From: Hyalella azteca
Lineage: Eukaryota; Arthropoda; Malacostraca; Amphipoda; Hyalellidae
Length of the DNA: 64,000 nt
Direction of reading: 5' to 3'
Assembly (NCBI RefSeq): GCF_000764305.2
Contig: NW_025944642.1
Coordinates: 496,001 to 560,000 of the forward strand
Shown: one piece after another, positions 1 to 12,299 of the stretch
How positions within the stretch are numbered: the first letter of the stretch is position 1
Layout of the letters: every line of letters begins with the position of its first letter
Position numbers and translations under genes: made by a program
The notes under the pieces: model-generated
Seen by the model: only the letters and a program-made list of their open reading frames with translations
Databases searched by the model: none
What the model was told of the DNA's origin: nothing

Positions 1-552
1 GAGTACAACAATATTCAAACTTGTAGCACAATAACTACAAGTTTGTGCTACACTTCTAACTGTTATCCACCAATTTGAGAGCTAAATTCTACATCATTGT
101 ACTAAAAAATAACGTGTAGTATGAGACCATGCCATGACTTCCAGTTGAAAAAGATCTTTGCTTGCACAGACCATTTATTGTCCAGGCTTCAGGGAGAAAT
201 TAAGTAGAAGAGAATAATATTTATCATACCTGAGCTGGTACGTTGCATTGCCTAAGTAGGTAAAAAACTAAATCTAAACTAGCTAAACTAAACTAAACTG
301 TGAACTAAAGCAGAGCTCATCCATTTCAATGAAAATAAAAGTATTTACATACGGGCAGAAGTACTAGACAAATTTCATAAAAAAACCAGAGCACAGCAAC
401 TTTTTAGTGCCAGTTGCGTCCATCCCAATAAAATTGGGGAAAGGGAATTCAAAATCATCCCAGCTTAGCGACAGCGTATTTCGTGAAGAAACAATAATGA
501 TCAGAGGCTTATAATAACGAAGATGAATGTCTAAGACATTGTACTTGCTAAC

Positions 553-3500
553 CTCCTGACGCAAGTTTTACAGAAGAGGTGCGGGGAGTCGAGACTGGCA
601 CAAGCCCGCATGTCTTCTTCAAGTATTTCGTCTTCACAGCAAATGGGACACGTGCATAGCAGCCCGGCGACCTTCGCAGCAGCGAAAGCCTCCTTCTTGG
701 CTTCCTCCTGAGCCGCGCGGTGCCTTTCTATCGACTCCTCCAGACGCGCGTAGCACAACTCCTTCAGGAAAAAGTCCTCGAGCTCGCCGCTGATGGGAGT
801 TTCTTTGCGTTTCGTTTTTCGCCGGCCACATTTTTCGTACAACTGTACACAAAAAAGCAAAATATTGCGAACTTTATAAAAAAGTACAGCCTTTTCTTCA
901 TAAATTTTGAAAAATTGTACTTTTCACAATTAATAATATATATGAGCGATTCTTTGAGATTTCTACTATTGTGTGTGCTCAAAAATAGCCATGAATTAAG
1001 AATTACCTCAAATGAGTCATGAAAGCTTGCCATCAAAAAGGTGACAAGGTAGTACCGTAGTGACAACGTTTTAGTAGAAACGTTATCAAGATACAATATG
1101 AAATTTAAATTTAGATAATATTGGAATGAAAATCTGTTGAATCATATATTACTGACTGGAGGAAGAGCAAACATAACATCTTTGATGACAATCACTCACA
1201 GTTCGATCACAGTTTTCTACACATATAAAATAAATACAAACTTTGCAAGGATCTAGAATAGACTAAACTTGAAATATAGAAGATTCTCTTTTAAGTATTG
1301 AACATATGAGAAACTACCATGTAAATATATCATCATAGAAGAATATTGCTCAGTAATTGATCTAGACAAAATATACATAAAAGTTTCGTTGAAGTTTAAA
1401 AAAAAACTAGAATGCTGCGTTGAGATATGGTACCTACCTTAAGCTGGCGCAGTGACGGTAGGTAGTGGTAGTTATTGGCATTGAGGACGTGGTCGACTTC
1501 TTTGGAGAGGTGGAAGGGCAGGTCGTTGAGAAGCTGGGCCCGAGAGTTGTTGCGGTACTCGGCACTCATCTTTTTACTGCTGTCGTAGAACACCTGGCCA
1601 ATATATAGCGGTTTCAGCGTTTATTAGGCCGTAGGCCTGTCGCCGATTCTTAACATCGCAGAACATTCACAGCATTTTGCGGTCTCGAACTCGCAACTCA
1701 CTGCTGCAATTTTGCTTTGCTTACCCGCCCGGCCTCCTCGCCGATTCTGACCAGAAACTGGCGCACAGAGCTGGGATCGAACCCGCGCCTTTCTGCGCCA
1801 ATCCTGGGACTCTGAACTTTAACCACTGGGCCACCCTGGGCCATCATTAACAGGGGCATATCATGAAGAATAGTTAAGAGTTGATAAATACGCCAGCCAA
1901 TCATTGATGTATTTGCAACCTAAACCCACAAATCATAGATGACAAATTAGCCCTTAGTGAACTTAGGATGCTACATGTACTAAAGAAACTTTTAATAGAA
2001 CAGCCCCAGTTAGTATCTGGGTTCGTTTGAACAAGATTTTAAGAACCCAGATTTTTGTTTTCAGTTTGAACAAGATTTTTTAAGATTTTATGACCAGTTT
2101 TTTTGGCCAGGTTGAGACCAAGTCGAACGCAAGCTGAGTTAAGAATAAATCAGGTGTTGCGCTGTGATGTGGAAATTAATAATCTAGTAAATCTGTTGAA
2201 TGATATCATTAACGTTTCTTTCTATAAATTAATTAAGAGATATATTTTTTGACACTAGTGACATGTGGTAATACCTAAAAAATTACCTTTTCAGGCTCCT
2301 CGAAAAGCTCCAAGAACTCAGGGACTGTCATGCCATCTAGGAATTTCTTGCGCATTTCTCTGCGTTTCTTCCTTGCAAGATATTCTTCCATCTTAGGATA
2401 ATTTTTGGTCTCCATGAGTTCAACAGCAAGGGCTTCAAAGCGTGCCACCTCAGGCTTGACTTCTTCACATCTGTAGGGGAGCTAAGTCATGAAGTAACAA
2501 GGGACTTTAATTTCAAATAATGTTTCAAGTTCTTAATTTCATCAGCCAATCACTGACGGCTTCTCCAACAAAACCTACCCCAATCTCAGACGAGAAATCG
2601 GCCTTTACTTGTACGTACTTAGACCGCTACGTGTACTTGAACTGCTACGTGTACTCAAACAAGTCATGCTAGTATGGTCCCGAGACATGGTCAGGAGGTA
2701 GTAACAATCTTAATTAGTGCAGCAATTTTGCCAGCATTGATCAAGAAGTACAAGAAGACAAGTGATGCATTGAGTTAATATACAAGTAAATACTACTCGA
2801 TACTACAGTAACTAAATTATATTTCCTGCAATAAATTTTGTCGCCAAAATATGGATCACAGAAGCCGTATATTCATGTTGTAAAATTTAACAGTGATTGT
2901 AACATAAAAGCTAAAAAGAATTTCGTAAAATTGACGTGAACTGACCTGGTTGCTAGATATTCTGGGTCAGCATCTGGGAACATTTCCCTCAGCGTCCTGC
3001 TATGAGATTCAACCCATTCTTCATCCTCCTGCTCGTCATCATGTGAAGCAGCTTCTTTGTTGCTACCTGACGTAGAAGGTCCCGCCTCATCAACACTTGA
3101 TGTGACCTCATCATCAGACAAATGCAAAGCACCACCAGGTCTTGATGGGATGAATTCTTTAAGGCCAGGCATTGATCCTTCAGTTGACGTTGAAGCTGCA
3201 GACGCGCGATCTCCGTTTTTCACAGTCCTAAAAGCTGACCAGCCACTGGGCCCCGCAACAGCTTCGTCACGCTGGACTCGATCAGCTGCGTTAACTTCAG
3301 GGGCAGGAGATGCTGAATTAAGCAGTGAATCAATAACCTGTTCAATGTCAACATCAGAAAAACACAGTCGCACTCTCTCGGCTATCGTGCAAACAGGGAC
3401 GGTCTCAATAATAGAAGCAACGAGGGCAGTCTTCTCTTCAATCCAGTTCTGTCTCTGGACATCATCTAAAACTCCAGCAGCACCATCATTCAATTGAGGA

Positions 3501-5955
3501 TCTTCTACAGTAACTTGTTCTTCATCAGCTCCAATATCTTCAGGGTGAATCTCATCAATATTGGCTGGCACTTCTGGAGGGGCATCTTCCTCCATATCGA
3601 TATTTTCTTCCTTGAATAACACACGTTCTTCAACGCCAAAATCTTGAGATATAATTTCGGGTGCATTAGTAGGCTCGTCATGGCTGGATAACATGGTTGA
3701 TCCACTACAAGTCCTCTGACGAAACTCACGTAGTTTAGTACACTTTGGAACATTAGTTAATGCATATTCATCGTGAGTTTCTTTTAGATCAGCGTCTTTG
3801 AATAGCATTTCATGCACATTTGACTTAGATGGAAATGATTTGCCATATGGAACTTCAGATGTCTCTGATTTGACAGTTGTTCCTGATGGCCACTGCATGC
3901 CTGTATGAGATGCACCATCACCACTGAGCAAGGGGTTCATCACATCACCATACTTCATTTCATTGTAAATGTTTAGTGGATCAAGGAAAACATGAGGGTT
4001 AAGATGACTCGGGCGATTGTCAATTGTTATGGAAAACCCAGAATGTTGTGGTGATTCAGGTGACTCAAAATAAGCGTCTTTTGACTCGGTAGTTTCAGGC
4101 CGAGTCATGGATGACGTTTTTCTCTTACCAGGCTGCTCTTCCACATCTTCAACGTGTGTGAGATCACGTTTCTTTGGTGCCAGATTCTTAAGTGCTTTGT
4201 AGGTACTTTGAGGAATTTCCTTGCCTTTGAATGCAGCTTCCGCAATTAAAATTGACATTACAGCATACTTTCTGTTAGAGTCATGATACCAGTTTTTCAC
4301 TGCAGAACTGACGGCATCATAGGTAGAGAATGGCAGATGTTGCAGAAGCTCTTCTGCTTCCTCATGGATTTCATCATCACGAAGCTCTGAATTTGATGAA
4401 CAACAATTTCGGTGTGAACACTTTCTTGAATGCTTGCATGGCAGCTTTTGGGTTGCCTCATTCAGTAAAGTCACTACATCAGGCACGTCCTTGGTATTAA
4501 CAACCTGCACCTCATCTTCTACATTTTCAGAGGTATCATCTACCACGATCACATCCTTATTAGAAGCTACACTTTTTTGGCAATTTAAACATTCTACTGA
4601 ACCTACCGAATCATCATCACTCTCTATAGTAACCTCAGGTACTGCAGATACCTGCTTTTTATACCCACTACAGGAAGGTTGAGGCTCACTGACATCAGTG
4701 TTACCATCTTTGCTCTTGGAATTGGTTTTACTAGCAGGATCTTCATCCTGCATTTTTCTTTGCTTGTTCTTAGGTTCAGATAAAATGTGGCATGAAGGCA
4801 AGGCAGGGCTTTGTGATTCATTCTTTTCAGTCTCATCAGTAGAGTTAACGTTGTCCACAGGAATGCTACTTTCATTGATATCAACAGAATATTCAGGAAT
4901 GACATTCTCCCCTTCAGATTCAACATCTGCCTGTGATGAGAAAAGGAGAGGTGGGTACTTGGCAAGGGTTTCTTTGCACAGCTTGTCCAGGACATTGACT
5001 TTTGGCAAGCCTTTCAGTAGCAATGATTCGGCCTCCTGAAAAAAAAAACAAAAAATAAGTCAATATCACGAAAATTAAAAGATTAATTATTTTCACACTC
5101 AGAAACATCAACTAAATTGCAAAAGGAGATCATTTGATGTGGTATTTTACTATGGATAATTAATTACTGTTTGCTTCAACACTAGTTTCCACATATCATG
5201 TAATATCACAAGCAGTGACGTCATGGCAGAGAGACTATATGAACTACACCCTCAATGTGCCATCACCCCTTAAGTAGCATGTATTATGCTAAGCTGAGTG
5301 TTATTTTATTCATTACCCAATACCAAATTAGGCTGATTATCTCGCTATGTACATCCTATGGACAAATCAGACTTCTAAAAGCAACCCTTTATTCCTTGAA
5401 ATATATAATATTCAACAATTGCTAACTTTGAGATTCAGGGTCACAGAAATGGTCCCAACAATATTGTAATTGCAAAGTCAGATAAATTAAGTAAAAAACC
5501 TCAAAGTATGATTATTCTATCAGTTATAACAACCATTGACTTTAGTAAAATCACTGGTGCCTAAGGTGAAATTTATTCTCCATGCTACCTGTCTTATTGA
5601 TGAATCGAATAACAAATACACAAATCTAAAAAAATTATTTACAGGAAAAATGTGCATGGAATGAAAAAAACTGCAGTATGACAATTTACAATGTCATCTT
5701 TTTAACAAGCAATACAAAGCCTAATACACAGAGAAATATGAAGGATAAAATTGAAAATTTGACATTGAAATTAGTAGGTACATTTTATGTTGAATGGGAC
5801 ATGGAATTGAATATTAAATTATACAAATATCCCACCTGGAATAATGAGTCACAATTGTGGTGGGAGTTTTTGCGGGCTTTTGGCAAAACATTCTTGCTCA
5901 AATAATCCTCAACACCAGCAACAATTTCAAAAGCTTGGTCAAGAGAATCCTCCAT
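553..5955 (-). CDS. RNF216: RNF216/TRIAD3-like RBR E3 ubiquitin ligase, 5' part (partial)
   Basis: RING-in-between-RING E3 ligase of the RNF216 family, which attaches ubiquitin to substrate proteins. Coding exons on the minus strand: 5955-5836 (ATG, 40 codons, start MEDSLDQAFEIV), 5035-2946, 2470-2287, 1593-1438 and 842-553. Donor/acceptor dinucleotides are GT-AG and the phases (0, 2, 0, 0) agree at each junction. The long second exon encodes an acidic, low-complexity region with short helical CUE/UBA-like stretches, ending near EMFPDADPEYLATR. The last visible exon starts the first RING: CPICC, then about 20 residues later HLFCKTCVR, very close to the RNF216 pattern. The remaining RING, IBR and RING2 must lie beyond the window start. 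The 553 end uses donor GTTAGC; GTACAA at 544 is an alternative that adds RLA, as family members have. A 3' splice site about 30 bases above the ATG suggests a 5'UTR intron. Identity is strong; the exact last donor is open. Confidence 0.9.
1601..1839 (-). mobile_element. tRNA-derived SINE, copy 1 (in RNF216 intron 3)
   Basis: Read on the minus strand it has an A-box-like GGTGGCCCAGTGGTTAAAG, a B box GGTTCGATCCC, a body, and a 3' end ATCGGCGACAGGCCTACGG followed by AAACGCTGAAACCGCTATAT. At least three further copies with the same order lie at 33473, 42518 and 50176. Its 3' end comes within a few bases of the acceptor of RNF216 exon 4. Confidence 0.9.
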
Positions 5956-6558
5956 GTTCAATTCTCAGTATACACATCACTTTCTGAAAATAATTAAGAT
6001 CATTTAATACACAGAAATAATTAGATAATTTGGATATAGAGCTTTATCTTTGTTCTTGTATAGATTAATCAAATCTTGGTTCAAGAAATCAAGTTTACAA
6101 ATCTTGTGCATGGAATTTCAATAATCAGTGGCTTATGTTAAATTCCATGCTAAAGAGTGGCTCATCAGAGGCTTATTTTAAGTAGTTTCAGGGCTTGTTT
6201 TCTTTAAATTCTTTTCTGCAAGGTTTTAAACTTTTGATTTGACTAACGCTTTGTATCACATGTTCAAAATGACTAAATTGACTTGCAGCCTTGGACCTCA
6301 GTTTTCACAATAAGAATCTGTAAACAATAGATTGGCAGTCTTGCAGAACATCAACTCTTCATTTTTAGATTGGGATTGCTTGTCACTTGATTTCAGAAAT
6401 AAAGTTTTATAAAATTTTTATGCAAACTTTTGTGACTTTTCAGATAAGTTATTTACAAAAGACACCATAAATTTTGTCTGAACCAAACATTGTTACCAGG
6501 GGTAATCTTAGGGCAGACCAAGCTCATGTGTTTCAGCTCACAATTATATACCATCAAC
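5956..6558. other. 5' flank of RNF216, no gene seen
   Basis: AT-rich sequence above the RNF216 start codon. On the minus strand ATTATTTTCAG near 5990 looks like the 3' end of a 5'UTR intron. No CpG-rich promoter or other ORF of note is visible. Confidence 0.4.
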
Positions 6559-7696
6559 CGGGGCTACTCAGGATGGGCGGGGTAACTCGGGACAGTCCTT
6601 CAACACGGCGTAAAACTGTTTTAGTAGCAAAACTAATTGGAATATTGCAAAACTAAATATAGTGGCGTAAACGTCAACATTTTTCCTATCTATGTAGTAT
6701 AAAGGAAGTCGAAAAATACTACATTTACTAGCTTTGAAAAATTCCTAAAAAATGGTGAAAAATGCCATTCTGAAAAAGTTACTTCTGCTAAGGTCTGTAG
6801 CAAAAAATATATTTGCCGTATTAAAAAATTTCACTTACATAAAAGTTGCACCCAGGTGTCGGCTTGAAAATGTAATTGAAGGAGTTGTCCTATCTAATTA
6901 AAAAAAAATGTTGGCGGCTATTTCCGCAAGGCGGGGCTACTCGGGACACTCCCCCAGGGCTACTCGGGACACCCCCCCGGGGCTATTTGGGACACCCCCA
7001 AAAACACATTTACAGTAGAACCTCAGTTAGCAAAGGCTCCAGTTAAGAAAAAATTGATTAAAAACAAAGAATATTTATTACATTTACCTCGCTCAGCGAA
7101 AAAAATTTCACTCATCGAAAAATTATTGCATCATTGGTCATCACAAAATTGTGCATAGAATGTCATATATAGAATTGTGCACCAGGCATCATAGAATGAA
7201 AAGTAATTGACCTAAACTATGATTTATTTCTCCAAAACATATGATGGTTGTCACCAAAATATTCCTTTCTGTTTCAGGTATGTTTTTCACGATCTTTTCT
7301 TTATAGTAAATTCACTTAACGTAATTAAAATGGTGTGAAATTACAAGCCGTCCTGTAAGCTTACAGATACAGAAAAAATGCTATAAGGCTGCTGATATGA
7401 AGCTTGCAGTGAACATGGTTGTTGTAAATGCTCAATGGCATGTTCATGGATACGGTAATATCGCATCAATAATACGATAATGTCACATCAATAATACGGT
7501 AATTAATGTATATGGTAATATCATATCAATAAAGGAAAAACAAGTAAAAGTCAAAGAAAAGTCATTTATTCTACCTCTACATCATCTACAATGAAAGAGG
7601 AGGACTTCAGAGTACTGTTAGTAATGGATGAGTACGCTCTGCATGCTTCAAATGTTTTAAAATGAAGTTTAATTCCAAGTGTCCCGAGTAGCCCCG
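6559..7696. repeat. Element with repeated GGGGCTACTCGGGACA motifs in both orientations
   Basis: GGGGCTACTC begins at 6560. A variant follows at about 6577. Three near-tandem copies of GGGGCTACTCGGGACA lie at about 6933-6995, and the reverse complement TGTCCCGAGTAGCCCC ends at 7695, with another inverted piece at about 7709. The arrangement suggests a degenerate DNA transposon or MITE with terminal inverted repeats, but I found no target-site duplication, so the ends are provisional. There is no transposase. Confidence 0.4.
7440..7545. repeat. Short tandem repeat, ATACGGTAATATCACATCAA-like unit
   Basis: Three to four imperfect copies of a 25-30 base AT-rich unit (TACGGTAATATCGCATCAAT and variants). 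Non-coding. Confidence 0.6.
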
Positions 7697-8699
7697 TTCA
7701 TTCGTTCAACGGGGCTACTTCATCTAAAATTATGGTCACGTGATTCCTGTAATGTTGGAACACACTTACATGGCCTACGCAATACGCATGGCGCATGATG
7801 TTGGCCATGGCTTTAGAAATGCCCCATACCCAGGATGGTGCGGCGTATACACCGGAGGTCTGGAGCCTTCAATGCAGTGTGTACGCCAAACAAAATAAAA
7901 AGTTAATGTATTGGAAGTAAGTATGAAAGCCACAACAGAAATGTTACCTTCTTCTAGTTGTTGTTTTATGCCAATGGGATTATGGGAGCTTAGAAGACAC
8001 ATCCATGTAGCCCCAACAAAAATGAACACAACAAAACACCAAATCCACTAAATTGTGGTTTTGTGTTAGGACAGGCAATGTCTACCACAACTTGACATAC
8101 AGTGGAACGATTATAACAATTTTTATTATTATTTCTGATTATATTTATTTACATTGTTATGTTTTATACGCTCATGAACATATCTCTTATGACTTATAAT
8201 CATACACATTTTCATGAAATATTTACAATTTATGAATTGCATTATTTATATTGCATCAAGACTTTGCCGCTCGATGATAAGTATATGCATGGATTTTAAT
8301 ATTTTTTCTGTACCACAGATTCAAGCGTTGTTCTGGAATCTGTGTTGTTCAGAGCAGAAGAAGGGGGATTCATCAGAAACTAAAAATATGGAAATAAACG
8401 AAGCAAATAGGAATGAAGCTTTAACAAGAAAACTGGTAATTCATAGACTGGTGCTTGTGCAAAAACGAAGTAGTAGTATCCTTTCACAGGAAAATAAGCA
8501 CCAAAAAGAAACACAAATACAACTGGTCCAGGAAAATCAGTTGCAGCTTTTGACTATAATTACCCTTTTCAATAATTATTATTACCTTCTATTTATTAAA
8601 TTTTATAAAATTCATGCATTATTCTATTCTTGATTAACTTCAAACTTTTATGTATTACACAAAATTTTGAATAGAAGCATCTGTTCTTATTTTTGTATC
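7697..8699. other. Intergenic, nothing recognised
   Basis: AT-rich DNA. The longest open frame (8214-8633, plus, 139 codons) has no recognisable domain, has biased low-complexity composition and no splice context, so it is not called as a gene. Confidence 0.4.
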
Positions 8700-8920
8700 A
8701 ACTACAGCAGTGGTTCCCAAAGTGGGCGATATCGCCCCCCTAGGGGCGATGGAAAGATTTTGGGGGGGGCGGTAAAGAAGAAGAGGGCGTTTGGGGGGCG
8801 ATAGGGGGGCGGCGGTCCGAAGTGGAAGTCAGAAGTTCGAATGTTTGTTTGACGATTTGTACACAACACGTGCAGCACATGCCTCACAGCGATGGTTTTT
8901 TCACCCAGATCTGTTTTTAG

Positions 8921-9040
8921 CGCATTTACTCATTTATGGAAAAAATGCACTATTGTGCTCGCCATGTCCGTCCGTCTGTCTGTCCATCTGTCCGCCTGTC
9001 TGTCAGTCCGTGACTTCACGTTTTCGTCGACAAGAAAATG
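8921..9040 (+). repeat. Second copy of the AGCGCATTT foldback repeat
   Basis: Shares TTATGGAAAAAATGCACTAT, then GTGCTCGCCATGTCC, a GTCTGTCTGTC-rich run and CAGTCCGTGAC with 14501-14616. Here it lies inside the hAT element and its right end is eroded (AAGAAAATGCTCT). Confidence 0.7.
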
Positions 9041-9112
9041 CTCTCTCTGTCATTCACTGCAGTGGGTACTGAGTTATATTTTTTTAACCTCTCCTGGGTT
9101 TACGTCTCCGAC

Positions 9113-10068
9113 AAATTAACGGCCGGACTCGCGGCCAATTTCCAAATTCAATGATCAAGAAATACCTCTCAAACTAATAAACTTAACTCGATGAAACTTG
9201 GTACACGTATTCATTAGGACCTAACGGTAATGTAAAGCTCGTGAACAATTTTTTTAATTTTGCCTGCAATTGTTTTTGCCATACTTATATGGCAATATGG
9301 GCCGAATTCACAATGATCAAGGAATTTCTCCCAAATTACTGAACAGATTCGGATGAAATTTTGAATTTACAGTCCTAACTACCGAACGTTGATGTTTAGC
9401 TCGTGAAACATTTTTCGATTGTGCCTTCGTTCGCGAGTTTCATTCATGATTTAAACAGCAATGCGTGCTTAAATTCGCAGTAATCAAGAAATTTCTTGCA
9501 AACTACTGAACAGATTTGAAAGAAATTTAGTATTTTAATACCTAGCCTCAGCATCTGTGATGTTTAGCTCGTTACAATTTTTTCGTTTTGCCTTCGTTTG
9601 TGAGTTATACGGCTACACGTAAACGGCTATTGGTTAAACCAGCCGATAGAAAAGCCGATCGTTTCTCCTATATCTATATAACTTGCGAACGAAAGCGAAT
9701 AAGGGAGTGTGAAATCAAGAATGACGGTAAAATGAAAAAAATTTCGCAAACGACGGAAAAATAAACATTTTTTCAATCTAAAAAACACCATTTGGTGGTT
9801 AGGAATCTATATTCAAAATTTCGTTCAAATCTGCTCGGTAGTTTGAAAGAAATTCTTCAATCACTGCGAATTTCGGCCTGTATCGCAATAAAACTCACGA
9901 ATGAAGATGATATTTAAAAATTTTTCGCAAGCTAAACGTCACCGTTAAGTTCTGATGAATACATGTTCCAAGTTTTATTGAGCTGCGTTCATTAGTTTGG
10001 GTAATATTCCTTGATAACTGAATTTGGAGATTAGTCGTGAGACCGGTCACGAGTCCGGCCGTAAATTT
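9113..10068. repeat. Giant imperfect inverted repeat inside the hAT element
   Basis: The left arm starts TTAACGGCCGGACTCG near 9116 and the right arm ends with its reverse complement near 10062. Pairing continues inward to about 9640. The left arm also holds three direct copies of a roughly 165-base unit (ATGATCAAGAAATNNCTC, then AGCTCGTGAAC), beginning near 9150, 9310 and 9477. The transcript of either strand could fold into a long hairpin. It may be a nested foldback element. Confidence 0.75.
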
Positions 10069-10299
10069 GCCCGAGAAGTACTTGGTTTCTAGTGCTGAAA
10101 CAGATAAAACAGCTGAAAAACATTGGTTCACTAAAAGGGGTCCTATTTGTGAAATACACATTTGTGTTTAACCTTTCATCTTTTAAAATTGCAGTGAACT
10201 AAATTTTTAGTAAGAGGCGCATGATTTTTTATGTGTCTGTGGGGGGCGCTAGAAATTCACTAGCTAGATTGAAAAAGTTTGGGAACCACTGAACTACAG

Positions 10300-10868
10300 C
10301 TTTTCCTAGCATGTTGGAAAAAGTTTCATTGTACAATTTTATCAATCGAGAGCTTCCTCTTACTTGTCCAATTGCGATCCAGGCGTTTCAGCTAGGCAAA
10401 CAAATGAACACTGTGAAGTTAGACGCCTACGTCGTCTACTTTGCTATCATCGTATCGAGTAGCTTGGACATCAGCAAAACAGGGATTCAGTAGGGGCAAA
10501 GGCCATGCTTACTATCACCTGTGTAGAAAAACCGTGCGTGCCGCGCTATCCAAGCAGTCGTTCTCTCTTTACTACCGACAGGTGGTAGCAACCATCAAAC
10601 TTTTGCCCGCCGCTGCAGAGTGTTGTGCTGCCCTCCCTGTTGCTTCTGAGATCGCATCGTTGAGTATAATGTTTCCAAGATCACCTCTAAGTTTAAATAG
10701 GGCAGTGCATTCCTTGCAAACAATTACCTATTTAGATGGAGTAACATTTCTAGCATTTATTAATATGACAACTTTGCACGCAATAAACAGATGAGGTGGT
10801 CAAGTTATTTAATGTAGCTATGAATAAAGTAGGTAAGATTGAACATAGGTAATATTGAACATGTATTA
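10300..10868. other. Intergenic, nothing recognised
   Basis: Mixed-composition DNA with only short open frames and no domain I recognise. Confidence 0.4.
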
Positions 10869-11760
10869 TGAATAGATGTTAAGAATGCTAAGAATGCGGC
10901 GCCGTTGTTGCGAGACCGTGGGAAAGGTTGTTTACATTGAAACGTTGGCGCTCAGCGTTGCGAGAGAAATTCCATTTGAAGGAATGTAGCGTCTCTCGAG
11001 GGCTAGGCTTAAGTGTGCGCGACTCTAGCGTATATAAGGACCTCAGATTTCGCGCCAAGGGTTGTTGGTTCTACTGCGGAGACCGTCACACACGTGCGGT
11101 CTGCAGTTAGCGGACGTACAAACGGCTGCGGCCGTGAGGCCGCGGTGTCACCGTTTTTGAACATTGACGGTCACGACTTGCGAGAAACTTAGACTCACCA
11201 AGGCAGTTACGATTCCTGCGAGTGCATCAAACATATACAATGGACGGCTACGACTTCAACATATTATACGGTCAACATCAACACTACAGCAGTGACTCAG
11301 TCGTGAGACCTCGCGAGAAACCACAAGATGTACAACGATAATAACGCACGTCATCAGAAGATCCAAGTTTCAAGCTCTACACCAAGAATCATCAGTACGA
11401 TATGGTCACGATTTCCATCAAGAAGAAGCGGTACGATTGCATTCATCTTCAACCGCTGAAGCACCGCATTGAGCCGAAGTAACATCATTGACGATAAAGA
11501 CTACGCCACTATTCTGAAGTACGGTTGTTGTAAAACAACCTACGGCCAGACTGGCCGTGTGGCATCTATATCAACGAGATACGACAGCTATGAAGAAAGA
11601 GCAACTGTGAAGAGAGACGCTTGCGGTACAGCTGCAGTACAGCCACTTGAAATATGGCTGCGATGCGCGGGTACATCCGCAGAATGGTCGCGGAACGTAC
11701 AGCCATAAATATGTGCGCAAGTTACGGTCATTTACAACAGTCGTACGGCTCAACGGAACT
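10869..11760 (+). other. GC-richer promoter/leader-like block, possible LTR relic
   Basis: A block of higher GC and CpG than its surroundings with a clear TATATAAG at 11031-11038, a GCGC-rich upstream part and a long leader with no open frame. This layout resembles the LTR and leader of an LTR retrotransposon, or the promoter and first exon of an unrecognised transcript. No second LTR, primer-binding site or gag/pol frame is visible in the window, so the assignment is open. Confidence 0.3.
11031..11038 (+). promoter_or_regulatory. TATA-box-like sequence
   Basis: TATATAAG followed about 30 bases later by GCGCCAAGGG, within the GC-richer block. This is the best TATA match in its area, but no downstream gene is identified. 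Confidence 0.35.
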
Positions 11761-12299
11761 GCAACGGATCACACGCTTTTTCCGGTAAAATTAGGTGATT
11801 TTACATGATGATGATTCAACTGTTAGATTTCGGACTTTGATTATGTTCAGCTCACCTTTTTCATGTACTAGAGATTTTTTGTTAATGTAGGATGTGAACT
11901 TAAATTTCTCAATTTAATATGAAATGTATCAGTGTATCACAACCCTCTCTCTTTGTATTTTCTTTGCCGTAACGCTTCCAAAAAGAGAACCGTATATCAT
12001 CGCGCCAAATCAAGTGCCACTCGGCAACCACCTGACAAAACGATAAGTAACGAATACCGGTATCTTGAACCTGAATCTGATTGTAACATAAAATTGGTGG
12101 AGTATTCACTCCGAGTCTCCAACTTTAAAACATATGAGACGAGAAGAAACTAAACGTTTCTCTTTTATTATATTTTTTCCCTATTTAATCAGCTAATTAT
12201 ATACTCTACAGATATAATACTCAACAATGATTTCTACTGACCTAAATATTCTCCAGCAGTTATCTTAAATTGGGAGAAATTATTGGAATGGAATGCGAT

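Larger units (their letters stand above)
8708..10291. mobile_element. Non-autonomous hAT-superfamily element
   Basis: Terminal inverted repeats begin CAGTGGTTCCCAAA on both strands. The 8-bp target-site duplication AACTACAG is exact on both sides (8700-8707 and 10292-10299). Eight-base duplications and CAGTGGTT ends are typical of hAT elements, and the subterminal GGGGGGCG runs resemble ZBED-type hAT relatives. At 1584 bp it carries no transposase reading frame, so it would depend on an enzyme supplied elsewhere. Confidence 0.92.

Noticed and set aside
364..564. Next RNF216 exon in the first 540 bases
   Set aside because: The frame there shows no RING or IBR cysteines; the following exon is probably outside the window.
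3057..3497. 146-codon plus-strand frame inside RNF216 exon 2
   Set aside because: Shadow of the coding exon on the other strand.
8214..8633. 139-codon plus-strand frame
   Set aside because: No recognisable domain, AT-driven composition (Ile/Asn/Tyr/Lys), no splice or homology support.
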